Positions 1-9,434 of a DNA stretch of 64,000 nt are shown one piece after another (position 1 is the stretch's first letter; the number at the start of each line of letters is the position of its first letter). The notes beneath the pieces were generated by a model. The model ran no database searches. It worked only from the letters and a program-made list of their open reading frames with translations, and had not been told where the DNA came from. The position numbers and the translations under genes were made by a program. Source of the stretch: Cupriavidus sp. U2 (GTDB lineage Bacteria > Pseudomonadota > Gammaproteobacteria > Burkholderiales > Burkholderiaceae); the NCBI RefSeq assembly GCF_009663685.2, contig NZ_RCOG02000027.1:550348-614347 (forward strand), written 5' to 3'.

Positions 1-96
1 GCGCCGGTCATCCGCCTGCATGTCGGCCTGGAGGACCCACGCGACCTGATTGCGGATCTGCACCAAGCCTTCCAACGCACCATCGCCCAGGACTGA
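1..96 (+). CDS. C-terminal end of a PLP-dependent transsulfuration enzyme (cystathionine beta-lyase-like), partial
   Basis: Only the last 31 codons and a TGA are inside the window. The tail reads as a hydrophobic strand, then His-Val-Gly-Leu-Glu-Asp-Pro and an acidic helix with DLIADLHQAF. This is the usual C-terminal signature of the Cys/Met-metabolism PLP family (cystathionine beta-lyase, cystathionine gamma-synthase and relatives). The catalytic lysine lies outside the window, so the exact reaction cannot be assigned. The stop is followed after one base by the ATG of the next gene, so the two are probably co-transcribed. Confidence 0.6.
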   Translation, partial: APVIRLHVGLEDPRDLIADLHQAFQRTIAQD

Positions 97-97
97 C

Positions 98-1522
98 ATG
101 AGCGACATCGACCAATTCGCGCGGGACACGCTGCGGCTGCTGGGCCCGGCTCCCGACAACTGGGTGCCTCAACGCGACGGCATCGACCATAACGTCGTGA
201 TCGTCGGGGGCGGCCAGGGCGGCACTGCCATCGCCCATGCACTGCGGCGGGCGGGCATCGGCGAGGTTTCCGTGATCGACGCTGCGGCAGACCCTTCCGG
301 CACCGGCGTCTGGCTAACCCGCGCACGCATGCACAAGCTGCGCACGCTGAAATCGCTGGTAGGACCGGAACTTGGCATCACCGCGCTGGGCTTCCAGCAA
401 TGGTTCGAGGCCCGCCACGGCCGCGAGGCCTTCGCGGCACTAGACCGCATTGCGCGCGCCGACTGGGCCGCCTATATCGACTGGTTCCGCGACTTCCTCG
501 ATATCGAGGTCCGCCATGGCACGCGCCTCGTCGATATCGCGCCGTACGAGGACGCCGGCGTACAGGCGCTGCGGCTGACGCTGGAAGTCGGCGGTGCGAG
601 GCACGTCGAGACGACGCGCAAGCTTGTCCTGGCCAACGGCGTAGCCGGCAACGGTGCGCCATCCGTGCCCGCCTATCTGCAGGCAGCGGTTCAGGCGGGG
701 CTCGCCGCGCATACGGCCGATGCTATCGACTTTGCGGCGCTACGCGGCAAGACGGTGGCCGTGATCGGTGCGGCCGCTTCGGCCTTCGACGCGGCGGCAG
801 TGGCGCTGGAAGCTGGTGCGCAGGCGGTGCGGCTGTTCTCCCGGCGCGATCACATCGCGGCCCGGGCCGTGGCCAAGCCACGCATGTACCCCGGCTTCTT
901 CGAGAACTACGCCAGCCTGTCCGATGCGCAGCGCTGGCAGCACGCGGTACGCTACCGCCGCGCGGGCTCGACGCCTCCGGCAGATGCCGTCAAGCGCGCC
1001 ACTGCCCATGCGAACTTCCACCTGCATCTATCCTCGCCGTGGCAGGCTGCCACGCTGCGCGACGGCAGCGTCGAAGCCCATGTGGCAGACCGGACATTCG
1101 TGTTCGACTTCGTGATCGCCGGCACGGGATACACCACCGACCCTGCGGACCGCGCCGAACTGGCCAGCATCGCCCCATGGATTGCTCGCTGGCGCGACCG
1201 GTACGAGCCGCTGCCGGGCGAGCGCGATGACGCGCTTGGCGCTTCGCCCTATCTGGGCTCTGGCCTGGAATACACCGAAAAGCACCGCGGTGCCGCGCCA
1301 TGGCTCGGTGCGATCCACGTGTTCAATCCAGCCGGCTATGTCAGCACTGGCGTTCCGTTGGGCGATATCCCGAGCATGCGGCGTGATATCCCGCGGATCG
1401 TATCGCGCGTGAGCCAGGATCTGTTCACCGCCGACCTTGCATTGCACCAGGCCCGCGCGCTTGCCGAGGTGTCGCCTGATTTCGGGCCGGACTTGTACGC
1501 ACATGCCGTCTGGCACGGCTGA
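98..1522 (+). CDS. FAD/NAD(P)-binding oxidoreductase (flavin monooxygenase-like), 474 aa
   Basis: An N-terminal Rossmann motif, VVIVGGGQGGTA, lies near residue 32 and fits FAD ADP binding. A second dinucleotide fold, VAVIGAAASAFDAA, near residue 218 would hold NAD(P). The late motif IAGTGYTTDP resembles the ATG/TGY element of flavin-containing monooxygenases and related two-dinucleotide-fold enzymes. The ATG at 98 is preferred over the upstream in-frame start at 50, because 50 lies inside the preceding gene and AGGA stands six bases before 98. One base separates it from the transsulfuration gene, and a cysteine-dioxygenase/rhodanese fusion faces it, which suggests oxidation of a small sulfur or amine compound. 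The substrate cannot be read from the sequence. Confidence 0.75.
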   Translation: MSDIDQFARDTLRLLGPAPDNWVPQRDGIDHNVVIVGGGQGGTAIAHALRRAGIGEVSVIDAAADPSGTGVWLTRARMHKLRTLKSLVGPELGITALGFQQWFEARHGREAFAALDRIARADWAAYIDWFRDFLDIEVRHGTRLVDIAPYEDAGVQALRLTLEVGGARHVETTRKLVLANGVAGNGAPSVPAYLQAAVQAGLAAHTADAIDFAALRGKTVAVIGAAASAFDAAAVALEAGAQAVRLFSRRDHIAARAVAKPRMYPGFFENYASLSDAQRWQHAVRYRRAGSTPPADAVKRATAHANFHLHLSSPWQAATLRDGSVEAHVADRTFVFDFVIAGTGYTTDPADRAELASIAPWIARWRDRYEPLPGERDDALGASPYLGSGLEYTEKHRGAAPWLGAIHVFNPAGYVSTGVPLGDIPSMRRDIPRIVSRVSQDLFTADLALHQARALAEVSPDFGPDLYAHAVWHG

Positions 1523-1529
1523 ACGAAAC

Positions 1530-1548
1530 GGGGGGCCGTGACGCCCCC
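1530..1548. terminator. GC-rich hairpin between convergent genes
   Basis: GGGGGC at 1531-1536 and GCCCCC at 1543-1548 form a six-base-pair stem with a CGTGAC loop, eight bases after the stop of the oxidoreductase. The gene on the other strand ends at 1578. There is no T tract, so this is a probable bidirectional or factor-assisted terminator rather than a textbook intrinsic one. Confidence 0.45.
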
Positions 1549-1577
1549 TGTCGTGCCGGTTGTTGCGACCGTTCCGC

Positions 1578-3836
1578 TTAGCCTGCCGCCCCGGCGGCCC
1601 CGATCAACCGGAAGCCGATATCGCCCTCGCGCCCGAGCTGTTCCACCAGATTGACCTCCCAGTCGAGATACGCCTGAAAGCCGGCATTGCGCTGGGCCAC
1701 GTCGGCATGCTGATACGGGCTGAACCAGTAGTCGTCGTCACCGGTCAGCACCCGCTCGGCACCCGTGCCCACCGGTAGACCCGCAGCCGCCCAGACCTGC
1801 GTGCCGCCAGTCACGTAGCGGACATCGCGGCCCGTACGCGCGGCCAGTTCCGAAGCCACCACGCGTGCGAGCACCCCATCCGAAGAGGTGATCAGAATGG
1901 CGTGCTCGGCCGGAATGTCGGCGATCAGCCCTTCGAGCCGGTCAGGGACGGCGAAGTATGCTCCCGCCGCATGACGCTTCTCGTAAGCTGACCTTCGCTC
2001 CACGTCGAACAGCCTTGCCGTGCCGGAGGCCAGCTGCTGCGCGGCCTGCTGTGATGACACCGACGCAGCGGCCGGACGCGATGCCAGCACATGGACGGGC
2101 TCCGGGCCCGTCACGAGCGCCGCATCGGCGGACGGTGCGTAGACGAACACCTCATGCCCGCCAAGCTGCGCCAGCCAGGCAGCCGTCGTCAGCGCGCGCA
2201 CGCCGTCGAAGTCCGCCAGCACGATGCGGGCACGACGCGTGGCCAGATACTCGTCGGTGGCCTGCACCAGTTGGCCGCCGGGCGCCCAGCGCCAGCCGGG
2301 CAGATGGCCCGACTCATACTCGCTGCGCGTGCGCACGTCGAAACGGTACAGGGTATGCGTCTGCGATGCGGCTTCCAATTGCTGCAGGCCAGCGGCATCG
2401 ATCCGGCGCGCCCCCGCCTGCGCTGCCACATTCTCCGCGCGGTTTCGTACCACATCGAGCGTGGCAGCCGACGGTTCCGGCAACGGTGTCACGCGCCCGT
2501 GCGCCAGCGTTCGGCCTGACAGCAGCCAGGCCATGGTGCCGTCCTTGAGCGACGCCACCGGGTTGGGAATGCCCGCATCGATCAGCGTCTGCGCGCCCAC
2601 GATGCTGCGGGTGCGGCCTGCGCAATTGACCACCACGAGCGTGCCAGGGTTCGGCGCCAGTTCACCAATCCGGTAGACCAGTTCGGCGCCCGGCAAGCTG
2701 TGCGCGAACGGCAGGCTGAAATCTGCAAACTCTTCCGGGGTGCGGCTATCCACCACGACAATGTCTTCGCCCTTTTCAATACGGCGATGCAGTTCGTCGG
2801 CATCGATCCACGGCGTGTGTTTCTCGTGCTCGATGATCTCGCCAAAGGCCTTGCTCGGTACGTTACTGCCGGTGAACAGTTCGTTGCCCGTTGCCACCCA
2901 GGCCGCCACACCACCCTGCAACACCGACACATTGCCCCAGCCAAGCCGCACCAGCTTTGCCGCGGCCTGGTGCGCGAGCGCATCGGCATCGTCGCCGCTG
3001 TCGAGCAGGACGATGCGCGTATCGCGTCTCGGTACCAGCCGATGGATCAGCAGTTCCAGCCGCCACAGTGGCGCGGAAGCTGCCAGCAACGGATGGCCCT
3101 TGGCATGGACACCCGTCTCGCGCACGTCGAGCAGCGCGATTTCCTGTCCGTCCGCCAGCGCAGCCTTCAGCGTGGCGACGTCGGTTACCGGCGCCGCCAG
3201 CCGGCGCGGCGGCCCGAAGTGGCGATAGCTGCCGCCGGCCTTGCTCTCGAACACCACGCGGGCCGCTAGCCGATCCAGTGCGAGGCCATAAAAATGCAGA
3301 TGCAGCCCGTTTTCCTCACCGAGGAGCTCGATGGTATGCACATCGTCGGGCAACAGCGTGACCGAGGAGCCCGCCACGACATCGGATTCCCCGATTTCGA
3401 CCAGCTTGTCGCGCGCCGGGTCGTCCGTCGCCTCCCGCACATAGAAGTTGTTGCGCTCGCGGCCGGTGATACCGGCGATGATCGCCCATGTGGTGTGGTC
3501 GTGCGGCGGCTGTGCCTTGCCTGGGAGGCCAGCCGAGACATACAGCGCAAACCGGCCGTCGAGATCCTCGGCCAGCCTGTATACCTGCGCGGGGTTCGTG
3601 GCCGACACCGGAAAGTGAGCGTCAGGAAACAATTCCCGTTGCTGGCCCAGCCCTTCCAGCGCCCTCGCCACCGGCTCAAGCACGGACTTGTCCGTCACGT
3701 CGGCATTGCCGAGCAATTGGCGCGTCTCGGCGATAAACTGGGCCACCGCCCGGTGGCGGCGGCTGGCGATGTCGGTTCCTGAGGCGGCAGCGTGAAGTAA
3801 CTCGGATGCGGTCATAGCGAAGGCCCAATGGGTCAT
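1578..3836 (-). CDS. Cysteine-dioxygenase-like cupin fused to about four rhodanese domains, 752 aa
   Basis: The first ~190 residues resemble the cysteine dioxygenase cupin: PPHDHTTWAIIAG supplies an HxH metal pair, and a later HLHFYG supplies further histidines. The rest is rhodanese-like, with module starts near LLDVRETG, VVDSRTPEEF, RFDVRTRSEY and LFDVERRSAY. Only the second module keeps a loop cysteine (NCAGRTRS, about residue 405); the other three have Ser/Asp in the equivalent position and look catalytically dead. The family suggests oxidation of a thiol followed by persulfide or sulfite handling. The neighbouring transsulfuration enzyme and flavoprotein support a sulfur role. The start is uncertain: ATG at 3836 or ATG at 3815, with no clear ribosome-binding site for either. 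Confidence 0.8.
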   Translation of the reverse strand: MTHWAFAMTASELLHAAASGTDIASRRHRAVAQFIAETRQLLGNADVTDKSVLEPVARALEGLGQQRELFPDAHFPVSATNPAQVYRLAEDLDGRFALYVSAGLPGKAQPPHDHTTWAIIAGITGRERNNFYVREATDDPARDKLVEIGESDVVAGSSVTLLPDDVHTIELLGEENGLHLHFYGLALDRLAARVVFESKAGGSYRHFGPPRRLAAPVTDVATLKAALADGQEIALLDVRETGVHAKGHPLLAASAPLWRLELLIHRLVPRRDTRIVLLDSGDDADALAHQAAAKLVRLGWGNVSVLQGGVAAWVATGNELFTGSNVPSKAFGEIIEHEKHTPWIDADELHRRIEKGEDIVVVDSRTPEEFADFSLPFAHSLPGAELVYRIGELAPNPGTLVVVNCAGRTRSIVGAQTLIDAGIPNPVASLKDGTMAWLLSGRTLAHGRVTPLPEPSAATLDVVRNRAENVAAQAGARRIDAAGLQQLEAASQTHTLYRFDVRTRSEYESGHLPGWRWAPGGQLVQATDEYLATRRARIVLADFDGVRALTTAAWLAQLGGHEVFVYAPSADAALVTGPEPVHVLASRPAAASVSSQQAAQQLASGTARLFDVERRSAYEKRHAAGAYFAVPDRLEGLIADIPAEHAILITSSDGVLARVVASELAARTGRDVRYVTGGTQVWAAAGLPVGTGAERVLTGDDDYWFSPYQHADVAQRNAGFQAYLDWEVNLVEQLGREGDIGFRLIGAAGAAG

Positions 3837-4029
3837 GAGTCGGATGGGAACAAGCTACCGACTCTAGGGGCTACCGCTCATCCCAGGAACTAACAAACTC
3901 GCACATTGTTATGCGCGAATGGCGTATATCCGCGACGGATTCGACCGGCGCTCGCGAAACAGGCAGATGGCGCCGTGGCGCGTATGGCAGGAGAGGTCTG
4001 CATGATGGCACCCTGCCATACGCGGCCGT

Positions 4030-5808
4030 TCAACTGCAGCGGAAGCTGGCGGCGTCGTTGATGTCGCCCGTGCCGTTGTATCGTGCCGTCTTCGGATACG
4101 GGCAGAGCGGGCGCGTCCGGTCAACGGTGCCAGTGGTCCAAGCTGCCGGAACATCGCCGTTAGGTGCCGCGTTCGAACTGCCACGCGCCGTGGCAATGAC
4201 ACTCTCCGGTGCCTTGCCTTGCTCTACCCAGGTCACAAGCGGCGTCAGGATGTCAAACTGATCGGCAGTAGGACCGCCGGAGCAGTGGTTCATTCCGGCA
4301 ATTGGGAAATAGCGTGCGAAATCGCCCGCGTCACCGCTGTTGGCTGCCATCAGCCTCTCATACCAGTCAGTGGTGTCATTCGAAGAAAACACCGGGTCGC
4401 TGGTGCCGTGGTACACGATCAGCTTCGCGCCGCGATTCTTCAGCACTGACAAGTTGGTCTCATCGGGTGGCGTCATGAATGACCAGGCCGACTCCGTGTA
4501 CGTACCGTCGCTGGCAAAGATCTTCGGTGCGTCGGTGTCCATGCTGAAGTTCAGCGCAAACGCCTTGAGCGCGCTGGCGGTCGACGCCGGCTGCGGCGGC
4601 GTCGTGAAAACGAACGCCAAGGTGGCTGGGTCGAGCGAAATCGATGCGCTTTGCTTCCACTGGGCCCAGCCTGCGCTGCTGATACCCGCATCAAACGGGA
4701 AGCTGGCGTACAGCGCCTGGCCCGCGCTGTTGCGTGCGCCGGCGAACAGGTTGCTCAGTGCCGTCTTCTGCGAGGCGGTCAGGCAGGTTCCATCACGGGT
4801 CGTACCCGCGCAGGTCGGCACGTCGTTGCTCAGGCTGAACTGGGACTGGCATGCCTTGAGGTTCTGCACCATACCGTCTGTCGCACCGTCCAGCGCATCG
4901 CACTTCGCCAGCACGCGACTGGAGATCAACGCGCGCTCCGCGGCCGACAGCGCAGTGGTGATATCGGGAAGGCCATCCGTGCCCGTCGTGGAAACCGTCG
5001 CCAATTGCTGCGCGCCGTAGACCTCGCCAATTGCGGCCTTCGGCAGATGGAAGCCGGGGTCGCCCGCCACGATGCCGTCGTACTCCTTGGCCATGCGTGC
5101 CGCGGCGACCATCGCATGGCGTCCGCCATTGGAGCATCCACCAAAGTAGCTGCGATCGGGATCCTTGCCGTAGGACTGGGAGATCAACGCCTTGGCCATC
5201 GGTGTCAGTGTTGCGACGGTGTTATAGCCATAATCAAGCCGGGCTTGCGGATCGATCCCAAACAGGGGATTCTGGCTACCGGTGTGCCCGGCATCGGAGC
5301 TGATGACGGCAAAGCCCATCGCAAGTGCGCCGGTCTGGGGCCCGCCGCCCAGTACACCTTGCGCCTGGTTGACGCTGCCATCCAGACCACCGTTGGCCTG
5401 GTAGTAGAACCTGCCGTTCCAGACCTTGGGCAGACGCATCTCGAAGCCCATGGCGTAGGCTTTACCATCGACAGGACTGGTGCGCGCCTTCATATTGCCC
5501 ACAATCAGGCAATGCTCTGCCACGCTAGTGGCCCCTGTCTTGATCGCGCCAGCGGCAACTGTAGTGACCGCTGTAATGGACGTGTCCTGGAATGCCAGCT
5601 TGCTGGCAAGGCTTTCACATGTGGCGGACAACGTCGTGCCCACTGCCGGACCTAGCACCGGTAATCCCGATGCCGGTGCCGGGGTCGAAGCGGTGGGTGG
5701 CGCCGATGCGGTGCGGGTGCCGGCGTCGTCGCTGCCACCGCATCCCGCCAAAGGGACGAGCGCGATCGCGGTGGCCAGCAAGGCGCCACCGGTAAGTTGT
5801 TGAGGCAT
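4030..5808 (-). CDS. Tannase/feruloyl esterase family lipoprotein, 592 aa
   Basis: The N terminus is a lipoprotein signal with lipobox LAGC followed by GGSDD, so the enzyme is probably anchored in the outer membrane or exported. An alpha/beta-hydrolase core carries the family nucleophile motif GGCSNGGRH (Ser near residue 223). The acid is likely in YHGTSDPVF and the base in AGMNHCSGG. The Cys beside the Ser and the Cys beside the His match the disulfide-tied triad known in tannases and feruloyl esterases. Size fits the family. GGGAG stands five bases before the ATG. A MarR gene is divergent across 343 bp. The likely role is hydrolysis of aromatic esters such as gallate or ferulate esters; the natural substrate is unknown. 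Confidence 0.88.
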   Translation of the reverse strand: MPQQLTGGALLATAIALVPLAGCGGSDDAGTRTASAPPTASTPAPASGLPVLGPAVGTTLSATCESLASKLAFQDTSITAVTTVAAGAIKTGATSVAEHCLIVGNMKARTSPVDGKAYAMGFEMRLPKVWNGRFYYQANGGLDGSVNQAQGVLGGGPQTGALAMGFAVISSDAGHTGSQNPLFGIDPQARLDYGYNTVATLTPMAKALISQSYGKDPDRSYFGGCSNGGRHAMVAAARMAKEYDGIVAGDPGFHLPKAAIGEVYGAQQLATVSTTGTDGLPDITTALSAAERALISSRVLAKCDALDGATDGMVQNLKACQSQFSLSNDVPTCAGTTRDGTCLTASQKTALSNLFAGARNSAGQALYASFPFDAGISSAGWAQWKQSASISLDPATLAFVFTTPPQPASTASALKAFALNFSMDTDAPKIFASDGTYTESAWSFMTPPDETNLSVLKNRGAKLIVYHGTSDPVFSSNDTTDWYERLMAANSGDAGDFARYFPIAGMNHCSGGPTADQFDILTPLVTWVEQGKAPESVIATARGSSNAAPNGDVPAAWTTGTVDRTRPLCPYPKTARYNGTGDINDAASFRCS

Positions 5809-6151
5809 GGTGTCTCCCGTTTAGTTTTATGTCATGGCCCAGGGGGCCAGGTGCTGGCAACGACGGCCTGGCCGTCGTCGCTGTAAAGTGCTTCCACTAC
5901 TGCAAGGAGATGAGCAAGCGCCGTTCGTACGGCCGGTGCGCCCAGGACCGCGCGATCACGCGACTCTGCGGCCGGTCCGGCTAATCGCCTGCGTTCGGCT
6001 TCGATCCCTCCCTGTTCATGCTGCGCCAGCCCTACGGAAATCGTCTAATCAATATAATTTCAGGTAGCCTGATATAGCAAGTAGATTATCATTGGTGCGC
6101 GTAAACCCCTAACAAGCAACATTCACTTTGCCAAGACCCCCGGGCAGGACG
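5809..6151. other. Divergent intergenic region, tannase-like gene / marR
   Basis: This 343-bp stretch carries no convincing gene. Its right half, about 6045-6120, is visibly AT-richer than the flanks and should contain the divergent promoters. It includes a perfect short inverted repeat, annotated separately. Confidence 0.6.
6060..6072. promoter_or_regulatory. Candidate MarR operator
   Basis: TCAGG-TAG-CCTGA is a perfect inverted repeat with five-base arms and a three-base spacer, set in AT-rich DNA 80 bp before the MarR start and about 250 bp before the tannase-like gene. MarR dimers usually bind palindromes of this size. Function is inferred from position only. Confidence 0.4.
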
Positions 6152-6664
6152 ATGGCTACCAAGACAAAAGAGATAACGAAAACCAGGTCGGCGAGACAAG
6201 CCGCTGCGGCATCGGCGCAAACTCTTGAGCCGGCAGCGGCACCGCCATTGGCGCCCACGCGGTTGCCTTATCTGATCGGGCGCACGGACCGCATCGTCAA
6301 ACGCCGTCTCACCGAAGCGTTGGCACCGCACGGCATCACGCTTCCGCTGTTCACTGCCATGTCCGTGCTACAGGCGAGGGGCAGCCTTTCGAATGCGCAG
6401 CTGGCTGAGCGATCGTTTATGTCGCCGCAGTCCGCCAACGAGATCGTGAAAACGATGGAGGCAAAAGGGTGGGTGGTGCGCGAGCCCGATCCCGCGCATG
6501 GACGTATCGTGAACTTGAGCCTCACGGCAAGCGCACAAAAGCTCCTGATCCGCTGCGACGATTCAGTGAAGAAGCTGGAAGCCGAGATGCTGGAAGGTAT
6601 CGACGCGGAAAACGTCGCCCTGCTGCAGACCTTGCTGGTGACTTGCGCACGAAACTTGCGCTAG
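6152..6664 (+). CDS. MarR-family transcriptional regulator, 170 aa
   Basis: A charged, Ala-rich N-terminal tail of about 38 residues precedes a typical MarR winged-helix core. The helix-turn-helix covers SLSNAQLAERSFMSPQSANE and the wing contains the conserved D-P-x-x-G-R (DPAHGRIV). ATG at 6152 is preferred to the in-frame TTG at 6128, although the upstream AGGA is close to the start. The gene is divergent from the tannase-family gene, so it probably represses it and responds to a phenolic ligand, as many MarR proteins do. Ligand and target are inference. Confidence 0.85.
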   Translation: MATKTKEITKTRSARQAAAASAQTLEPAAAPPLAPTRLPYLIGRTDRIVKRRLTEALAPHGITLPLFTAMSVLQARGSLSNAQLAERSFMSPQSANEIVKTMEAKGWVVREPDPAHGRIVNLSLTASAQKLLIRCDDSVKKLEAEMLEGIDAENVALLQTLLVTCARNLR

Positions 6665-6816
6665 ACAAAACGCCTCGCCGGTGGCGTTCAGCCTGCCGTT
6701 CCTGCGGCAGATGCCACTGCTTGACGGCGGTGTCCGCCCGAATGCGAGCACTCGATCAGCAGCATCGGGGAAAGCTGGACCTGCGTCGGCGCGGGCGCCG
6801 GGCGCAGCATGGCTGC

Positions 6817-7041
6817 TTAGCCTTTGATGTTGCGCGGATCGTTGCCGAAGGAATTTCGCTCACGGATCTGGCCGTCGCGGCCGTGGATCAGCAACTCGAC
6901 CTTGTCCCGCCTTGCACGCTCAGTGCCCACCTTGATGGCTTCCTCCTGGGTTTCAAAGAGCTCCGCCGGGCCAGCCGAACCTTCGACTTCGACTGCCCAG
7001 CCGTCCGCCTGTGTGGGCACCACATGAATGTCCGCGGCCAT
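6817..7041 (-). CDS. DUF2188-family protein, 74 aa
   Basis: The small protein follows the DUF2188 pattern: an opening IHVVP, then GWAVEVEG, a TQEEAIKVGTERAR helix, and a closing HGRDGQIRERNSFG. AGGAGA lies seven bases before the ATG, which fixes the start. The family is widespread and its function is unknown. The gene stands alone between the MarR gene and a long gene-poor stretch. Confidence 0.85.
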   Translation of the reverse strand: MAADIHVVPTQADGWAVEVEGSAGPAELFETQEEAIKVGTERARRDKVELLIHGRDGQIRERNSFGNDPRNIKG

Positions 7042-8126
7042 GGTGGTCTCCTAAATAGTTTGGTGACAGTCTGAATACGGCAATCCGCGGCGGGTACGCG
7101 GCCCATCGTGCGGAAAAGCTGGATCTGTTCTGTGATTCGCCGGCGGGTGTCAACGATGGCGACGCGCGACGGAGGAATTAACCGGGTCAAACGCGCGTCA
7201 CCATTCTCTTCAGCGTAGGGGATTGTGTCGCCCCTACCCTGGGATGGAAATATCTTAACTGGAAATTAGTTTCAACATGGCGTTATACCGGGCTCACTTT
7301 CCGAAAAGTGCACCGCTTAGCCGCATATTGTCATTCATCGCATATTCACCAACGTGATGCGCAATCAAAGTTGATGATTATTGAAAATCGATATCGTTTT
7401 CGACATTAATGGGGGCGAGGGAAAAGGCTGGAATATGAAATTGCAATAGATTCCGATATCAATATTGAAACATATTTGGGCCGATGTTTCCGTCTCAGCC
7501 AGATGGTGGAGAGCCTCATCCAAAATAATGGCTGACTGAAAAAATAACTGTCTGGTCAGATACACAAGTGAGATTGCAGTATCAATCTGTTGAATACAGG
7601 CGGCAACTAATTTTCTGGCGCCTAACGTAGATTGTGCAACGGGTGCTAGTGGCCCGACATTTTGGGGTGAAGGGGCCAGCGTCTTCGGTACATTTCCGCA
7701 TTTAAAGGGCCCCGAACCGACATATCGATTTGATTGTCACGGTCCGGTCACATTTAGATGCCTTACCGCGCACATTAACGAGGCAAAGTGCACACTGGCC
7801 GCGTGGCTTTTGTCACTTTTCGAGAATCGCGCGCCGACCCCATTCGCCGGTGTTTCAAGGTTGCAACCATTCGAGGGGGCGGCTTACGCCGTGTGGCGGG
7901 GTTGTTTGCTGGAATCCCAAATAATCTCTGCGATGATCGGTGGCTGGCATAACCATCGCTCTGTCTTTAATTCCAAATCGCTACCGCCGCCAAAAGACGA
8001 ACCGTGCGAGAAGAAAAGCGACATGCAGCGTGGAAAGCGGTCGTAGACGGTCCTAAAAGCAAGTCGTCGTAGGGGCGTCCCGCCTCCCCAATGGGAACGC
8101 CCGCTTTGCACTCAGGAGAGACCGGC
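7042..8126. other. Long gene-poor region upstream of the exopolysaccharide-like locus
   Basis: This ~1.1-kb stretch has no frame with coding character. The open frames at 7365-7565 (-), 7730-7924 (+) and 7810-8046 (+) lack family features and convincing ribosome-binding sites. About 7240-7640 is clearly AT-richer than the rest of the window. It contains short repeats, such as two copies of GCATATT about 16 bp apart near 7325-7345, and a palindrome TCTG-GT-CAGA at 7551-7560. It is probably a large promoter/regulatory region for the downstream genes, or a remnant of acquired DNA. Confidence 0.5.
8073..8102 (+). promoter_or_regulatory. GC-rich hairpin in the leader of wecB
   Basis: GGGCGTCCC (8073-8081) can pair with GGGAACGCCC (8093-8102) with one bulged A. 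It ends 11 bases before the AGGAGAG ribosome-binding site of the epimerase gene. It could be an attenuator-like or mRNA-stabilising leader structure. No T tract follows, so it is not a normal intrinsic terminator. Confidence 0.35.
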
Positions 8127-9434
8127 ATGGCTCAGAAAGTGCTCGCCGTTTTCGGTACGAGGCCGGAAGCCATCAAGATGGCGCCATTAATTCATCGGCT
8201 GCGGGAGGCGGCGAACATCGACTTGCGCGTGTGCGTCACAGGCCAACATCGCCAGATGCTCGACCAGGTATTGCGACTTTTCGAGATCGTTCCGGACTTC
8301 GACCTGAACATCATTAGCCAGGGCCAGACGCTGTCCGACATCACGACGCGTGTGCTGACAGGCGTGCATGCGGTATTGGATCGCTTTGTACCTGACGCGA
8401 TGCTCGTGCATGGTGACACCACCACCACGCTTGCCGCCACCCTGGCGGCGTTCTACCGCAATGTCGCGGTGGGACACGTTGAAGCGGGCCTGCGCACCGG
8501 CAATCTCAGCGCGCCGTGGCCAGAAGAAATGAACCGGCGCGTGACCGATGTGATGGCCTGTTGGCTGTTCGCACCCACGCTGCAGGCGCAGGAAACGCTG
8601 CTGCGCGAAGGCGTCGATCGCGATCGGATCAGCCTCACCGGCAACACGGGCATTGACGCCCTGTTGCAAATCAAGAAACGCCTCGATAGCGATGACGGTA
8701 TGCGCAACCGGCTGGCCGCGCAATATAGCTTCCTGGATAAATCGCGGCGGCTGATTCTGGTCACCGGCCATCGGCGCGAGAACTTCGGTACGCCGTTCGA
8801 GCGCCTGTTCGTCGCACTGCGCACGCTCGCAGATCGCAATCCCGATATCCAGATCGTTTATCCGGTGCATCTCAACCCGCGCGTGCAGGCGCCTGTCAAG
8901 GCAATCCTTAGCGGGCACCCGAACATCCACCTGATCGAGCCCCAGGAATACCTGCCGTTTGTCTTCCTGATGTCTTCCGCGCATCTGATCATCACTGACT
9001 CGGGCGGCATTCAGGAAGAGGCACCCGCGCTGGGCAAGCCGGTGCTCGTGACGCGTGATTCCACGGAGCGCCCTGAAGCCGTAGCCGCCGGCACAGCGCG
9101 GCTGGTGGGCACGGATCCGGAGCGCCTGATCACCGTTACGGAGCAATTGCTTAACGATACCGAGGAATATGCGCGCATGGCACGCGCCCATAACCCATTC
9201 GGTGATGGCCGCGCCAGCGAGCGCATCGTCGTTGCGTTACAGGCGCCGCTCCAGGGCCCCGACCGGAACTGTGGCAACACCCCGGCCCACGCAGTTCTTG
9301 GCGGCTTGAATGGCCGCGGGCCAGCCATGTACGCGGCGACATCCATGACATCGATCACATCGGCGACATCGACCACATTGGCGAATGAGTCGTCCAGGGG
9401 CCAACGGCCCGCGCCAGAAGGAGCCATTCCATGA
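8127..9434 (+). CDS. wecB: UDP-N-acetylglucosamine 2-epimerase (non-hydrolysing), 435 aa
   Basis: It interconverts UDP-GlcNAc and UDP-ManNAc in the cytoplasm. The sequence opens with [13 protein letters not shown] and carries HVEAGLRTG (about residues 116-124), TGHRRENFG (about 213-221) and [17 protein letters not shown] (from about 290), all hallmarks of the family. AGGAGAG six bases before ATG 8127 decides the start. The usual length is about 375 residues. Here a ~60-residue tail rich in Ser, Thr and Ala follows the conserved core and looks disordered. The stop overlaps the next ATG as ATGA. No UDP-ManNAc dehydrogenase is adjacent, so UDP-ManNAc itself may be the end product supplied to the locus. 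Confidence 0.93.
   Translation: MAQKVLAVFGTRPEAIKMAPLIHRLREAANIDLRVCVTGQHRQMLDQVLRLFEIVPDFDLNIISQGQTLSDITTRVLTGVHAVLDRFVPDAMLVHGDTTTTLAATLAAFYRNVAVGHVEAGLRTGNLSAPWPEEMNRRVTDVMACWLFAPTLQAQETLLREGVDRDRISLTGNTGIDALLQIKKRLDSDDGMRNRLAAQYSFLDKSRRLILVTGHRRENFGTPFERLFVALRTLADRNPDIQIVYPVHLNPRVQAPVKAILSGHPNIHLIEPQEYLPFVFLMSSAHLIITDSGGIQEEAPALGKPVLVTRDSTERPEAVAAGTARLVGTDPERLITVTEQLLNDTEEYARMARAHNPFGDGRASERIVVALQAPLQGPDRNCGNTPAHAVLGGLNGRGPAMYAATSMTSITSATSTTLANESSRGQRPAPEGAIP

Noticed and set aside
7810-8046. 78-codon frame in the gene-poor region
   Set aside because: There is no convincing ribosome-binding site or family pattern, and it overlaps other short frames.
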